Below, piece after piece: positions 60,818-64,000 of a stretch of DNA of 64,000 nt (positions within the stretch are counted from its first letter, which is position 1; each line of letters opens with the position of its first letter). Position numbers and translations under genes: made by a program. The notes below the pieces were generated by a model, which searched no databases, was not told the DNA's origin, and saw nothing but the letters and a program-made list of their open reading frames with translations. Origin of the DNA: Paenibacillus sabuli (lineage in GTDB: Bacteria; Bacillota; Bacilli; Paenibacillales; Paenibacillaceae); NCBI RefSeq assembly GCF_014705605.1, contig NZ_JACXIZ010000032.1:1-64000 (forward strand). The letters run 5' to 3'.

Positions 60818-63800
60818 TCACTCGTCAATTGTCATCACCTTGAGATTGTCGAATTCCACCGCGCCATCCCAGCGGTCCGCATAGAACTGGGCGGTGATCG
60901 TCGTCAGCTGCGAGTCCGCCAGCTCGAACACCTGCTGTCCGCTATCCAGCCCGAGCCGTTCGCCGTCCAGATCGACCACGTATTCCCCCGCGTCCAGGTC
61001 CAGGACGAGCTTCACGTGGCGCCACTGGCCCACCGTGCTCGTGTACGGCGATGCCTTCTTCCAGTCGACCCAGTAATGGCCGTAAGCGGAGAACAGCCCC
61101 TTGAACGAGATCGGTCCGTCGCCCGGAAACAGCGCAAAATGCAGCTGTGAATTGCCGGTATGCCGCACATCCCAGCTCATCTCGACCACACCGCTGTCGA
61201 TTGCCTGCGGCAAAGCAAAGCTGACGCGCGGCTCTCGCCCATTGCCCGCCGAGGAAATGCGCAGCGCATGATCATAGCGGTCTTCCGTCCCGGCTATTGT
61301 AATCAGATCGCCGTCCCCGCTGCTGACGCTGTAACCTGGCGGCAGCGCGCCGGCCAAGGTCGCATTGTAATCCTCCTCCAGCACCGCCGTGCGTCCGGCG
61401 CTGCCGGTCGTGAAGACTGCCGGCTGACGCCCCGTCTCCCAGCTGTCCGCGCCCGCATGCGCCCGCACCTGCCAATAGTAGGTCGTGTGCGGCAGCAGCG
61501 AGCTGCCGCTCAAGGCGTAGCTGTCCCCTGTGAGACCGCTCAGCTCCGCGACCGGGCTGCTCAGGTCCTCGTCGTCATCGACGATCAGCGTATACGTATC
61601 CGCGCTGTCAATCGCCATCCAGTGGAAGGTCGGCTGCACGAGCACCTCCTGCGCACCGGACTGCGGCGTCAAGGCAATCGGCGCTTCGCGCGTGAAGTGC
61701 ACCGCGTATTCGGTCTCTACTTCGGTCTCTACGGCGGTCAGCCCCGCGCCGGACGGACCGGCCACGACGAAGCGGACCGCATCGCCCTGCCGCACCTGGT
61801 ACACACTGTCGATTACCGACTGCTCCGCCAGTGCAGACGAGGCGAGCACGCTGCCGTTCACTTCGAGGCGCCATGCACTGCCATGCGGCAGCGACGTGCC
61901 AGACGAACGGATCACGCCGTACAGACGCGCCTCGCCGTCATACGGCGCTTCCCACTGGCGAATCGCCTCGGAGGCGTCGCTGCCGTCGATCGCTGCCGTA
62001 TGCCGGGTGAGGATGACCGAGTCGTCCGCATTGCGCCACGCATCGGCGTTGTACGTCAGCTCGCCGTCCGCATCCCGATAGGACCAGCCCCCCTCTCCCT
62101 GCTCGCTGCTGTAATCGAGCGAGGAAGAGGCGATGCCCGCGCCGCCGAATCCGGCGATTGCGGCCCCCGGCTCGCCTTGCCACGCTTGCGCGGTCCATGC
62201 CGCGACGCGGTAGTCGTACAGCTCGCCCGGCGCGGCCGCCGCATCCGCATACGTCGTCGCCGTCAGCGGCTGCGCGTTGAGCAGTGCATAGTCCTGCGCG
62301 CCGTAAATGCTGCGGAACACATTATAGCCTTCCGCACCGTACACCGCATCCCAGACGAGCTCGGCATAGTCGGACTGCGGCATCATCTTCACAGACGCCG
62401 GCGGCTGGGGCAGCTCGAGCTCCTCGATCACGGTGCCGCTGCCCGCGTCGCTGTATCGCCAGGCGACGCCGGCGAGCCGATTGTGGCGCAGCAGCGTATC
62501 CCGGGCGTTGACGGTCACGTCGATCGGGGTCGTCGCCGCGTTGGCCTCGATCAGCGTCTCCCGCACATTCGCCGACGGATCCTGGATCGAATTCAGCCGC
62601 ATGCCCACGCTGGCGGACGTATTGCCGCGCAGCGTGTTGCCCATGGCAATGACCGCGTCGCGCGGGTTGCGCCCGATGCCGTATTCGGAATATCCGATGC
62701 GCACGCTCGGCGCGACGGTGTGCTGGATCGTATTGTAGTAGGCCGCGCCGTATTGATTCGGATTGCCGCTGTGGTCCAGTGCGGTAATGCCGGCGCCGCC
62801 CTGCTCCGCCTCGTTGCCGTCGAGCACATTGTCGATCACATTGCCCCACAGCAGGAAGCTGTTGCCCTTGTTGTGCGCCGCCGTATTGCCGACGACGAGA
62901 TTGTGCGCGTGGAAGCGGGCGACGACGAGCTTGGACGTATAGTTCGGCGCCAGCTCCCACGGCCGGTCGACGACGAGCGTATCGTGGTCGTTGCTGACGA
63001 CCTTGCGATATTGGCCTCGGCCCTTGCCGTCCACGATCAGCACGTACAGCTGCGCCATCTGGTCCGTCGTCCAGCTCACGTCCGCCACCGTCACCTCGCT
63101 GCCGCTCGCCTCGCTCACATCGCCGAAGTAGTGGGTATTCGGGAAGCTGCTGTCGCCGAGATTGTCGAACAGCACGTATTCGCCGTCATTGGTCGGGTAC
63201 ACCTCGTTGCCGACGTACGTGATGACATTGTGCGCCACGTAGTTCATTTCATTGGGGCCGATGCCAGTCTGGTCGGTGCCGTAGTTGAACGTGATGCCCC
63301 GGTTCGCCTCGCGCTTGCCGTCCGTATTGCGCCCGTCGATCGTGTTGCCCTCGACGATATTGCGCGACGAACCGCTAAAGACGATCGGCGTATACCTGCG
63401 CACCTGCACCGTATTGCCTTGAATCCGGCTATACGTCAAGCGGTCGAAGTTAATCGCATTGTAACCGTCGAACGCATTGTCCTCTACGGTGATGCGCTTC
63501 AGCTGAGCGGCTCCGCTGCCATAGACTCCGCCGAAATAGCCCTTGATCCCGGTCGTTGGAAAATGCGTGTTCAGCTTGTTGCCCCGCACGACGACGTCCG
63601 AGGCGCCATTCGCGATGACGATGCCCCGATCGACGCTGACGCTGCCGGTCAGCTCCAGGCCTGTGAGCGCCGTGTGCGCGGCCAGCTCGACCATCGCCGG
63701 GCCGAGTCCGCCGCCCGCCGGGCCGATCGGACCGGTGTCGGCATAACGGATGCGGGAGAGATGCGCGCCGCTGCCGTCTCTGCCCGCTCCGGCCAGCTCC

Positions 63801-64000
63801 ACGCCGGCGTCGACGGCTAGCGTATCGTCGATCAGGTATTCACCGGCCGGGACCAGCACGCGCCCCCCTCCGGCCGCCGCTGCTGTGTCCAGCGCCGTCT
63901 GAATCGCGAGCGTGTCAGAGGCGGCATCGTCCGCCACCGCGCCGTAATCGGTGATGGCATAGGTCGCGGCCGGTGCCGGCTCGTCGACGACGGTCAGCGT
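60818..64000 (-). CDS. Parallel beta-helix (pectate-lyase-like) surface protein, 5' end outside window
   Basis: At least 1060 residues, open to the right edge. The visible start is a typical pectate_lyase_3 opening, TDYGAVADDAASDTLAIQTA, then GGGRVLVPAGEYLIDDTL. Right-handed beta-helix coils follow with repeated N-x-V/I motifs (VVRGNKLNTHF, IVEGNTIDGRN, LVVGNTAAHNKGN, TLRGNTSASVG). Fibronectin-III-like modules begin near 530 and 790 (PASVKMMPQSDYAELVWDAV, LVQPTFHWMAIDSADTYTLIV). The C-terminal ~190 residues are a LamG-like domain (YWVDWKKASPYTSTV, EYVVDLDGERLGL). Likely a secreted polysaccharide lyase or epimerase; catalytic residues not identified. Confidence 0.88.
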   Translation of the reverse strand, partial: TLTVVDEPAPAATYAITDYGAVADDAASDTLAIQTALDTAAAAGGGRVLVPAGEYLIDDTLAVDAGVELAGAGRDGSGAHLSRIRYADTGPIGPAGGGLGPAMVELAAHTALTGLELTGSVSVDRGIVIANGASDVVVRGNKLNTHFPTTGIKGYFGGVYGSGAAQLKRITVEDNAFDGYNAINFDRLTYSRIQGNTVQVRRYTPIVFSGSSRNIVEGNTIDGRNTDGKREANRGITFNYGTDQTGIGPNEMNYVAHNVITYVGNEVYPTNDGEYVLFDNLGDSSFPNTHYFGDVSEASGSEVTVADVSWTTDQMAQLYVLIVDGKGRGQYRKVVSNDHDTLVVDRPWELAPNYTSKLVVARFHAHNLVVGNTAAHNKGNSFLLWGNVIDNVLDGNEAEQGGAGITALDHSGNPNQYGAAYYNTIQHTVAPSVRIGYSEYGIGRNPRDAVIAMGNTLRGNTSASVGMRLNSIQDPSANVRETLIEANAATTPIDVTVNARDTLLRHNRLAGVAWRYSDAGSGTVIEELELPQPPASVKMMPQSDYAELVWDAVYGAEGYNVFRSIYGAQDYALLNAQPLTATTYADAAAAPGELYDYRVAAWTAQAWQGEPGAAIAGFGGAGIASSSLDYSSEQGEGGWSYRDADGELTYNADAWRNADDSVILTRHTAAIDGSDASEAIRQWEAPYDGEARLYGVIRSSGTSLPHGSAWRLEVNGSVLASSALAEQSVIDSVYQVRQGDAVRFVVAGPSGAGLTAVETEVETEYAVHFTREAPIALTPQSGAQEVLVQPTFHWMAIDSADTYTLIVDDDEDLSSPVAELSGLTGDSYALSGSSLLPHTTYYWQVRAHAGADSWETGRQPAVFTTGSAGRTAVLEEDYNATLAGALPPGYSVSSGDGDLITIAGTEDRYDHALRISSAGNGREPRVSFALPQAIDSGVVEMSWDVRHTGNSQLHFALFPGDGPISFKGLFSAYGHYWVDWKKASPYTSTVGQWRHVKLVLDLDAGEYVVDLDGERLGLDSGQQVFELADSQLTTITAQFYADRWDGAVEFDNLKVMTIDE

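Noticed and set aside
61160-63820. 886-residue open frame antisense to the beta-helix protein
   Set aside because: Arg/His/Ala-rich composition and no recognisable motif; the opposite strand encodes a coherent pectate-lyase-like protein.

Overview
The window looks like chromosomal DNA of a moderately GC-rich member of the Paenibacillaceae (Paenibacillus/Cohnella type). This is inferred from family content: S-layer-homology proteins, YesM/YesN-type two-component regulators beside LplA/LplB/LplC-type sugar importers, CcpA-like cre sites, AGGAGG-type ribosome binding sites and frequent GTG/TTG starts. No rRNA, tRNA, transposase or phage gene was recognised.

Layout. 1-6421: a cell-surface pair (S-layer-homology protein and a giant secreted protein running off the left edge) and a small hypothetical gene. 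6811-7003: a 193-bp dispersed repeat. 7267-7815: an AraC-type regulator. 8001-16119: a carbohydrate ABC importer with its histidine kinase and response regulator, plus a PLP trans-sulfuration-type enzyme translationally coupled to the binding protein. 16314-19595: a divergent three-gene operon (two Gfo/Idh/MocA oxidoreductases and an enolase-superfamily enzyme) ending in a perfect terminator.

19922-33112 is a type III-D-like CRISPR-Cas locus, transcribed leftward. It has cas6, then a terminator, then a DUF6602-like PD-(D/E)xK nuclease 18 nt ahead of an HD-less cas10, then a Cas7-like RAMP, csx10, a double Csm3-like Cas7, csx19 and a large TIGR03986-like RAMP, mostly in stop/start overlaps. 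A 26-repeat array lies to the right, read leftward from a 169-nt leader. A second, 6-repeat array with the same repeat and a homologous 169-nt leader lies at 45703-46231 in the opposite orientation. No cas1/cas2 is present.

Between the two leaders (33242-45332) is a complete leftward nitrogen-compound operon: biuret-hydrolase-like cysteine hydrolase, cupin, BMP/Nup-type ABC importer (ATPase, two permeases, lipoprotein), AmiF-like formamidase, a second hydrolase/cupin pair whose hydrolase has lost the catalytic cysteine, a third hydrolase and a PucR regulator. The most plausible job is import and deamidation of a ureide or amide nitrogen source.

46232-50165: a second copy of the 193-bp repeat, a solitary decayed CRISPR repeat, a membrane protein with a truncated XRE regulator, a MutT-type Nudix hydrolase and an S-layer-anchored polysaccharide deacetylase. 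50320-58612: a LamG fragment, then a leftward sulfatase-tctC-tctB-tctA-ROK cluster with a divergent second sulfatase. 58856-64000: a second LplB/LplC permease pair and a parallel beta-helix (pectate-lyase-like) protein running off the right edge.

Best candidate for something new: the III-D effector operon carrying a DUF6602-like nuclease directly ahead of cas10 with no CARF/Csm6 effector in the locus. Second: the paired inverted CRISPR leaders around a metabolic operon, and two unrelated repeat families sharing the same two-direct-plus-two-inverted architecture.
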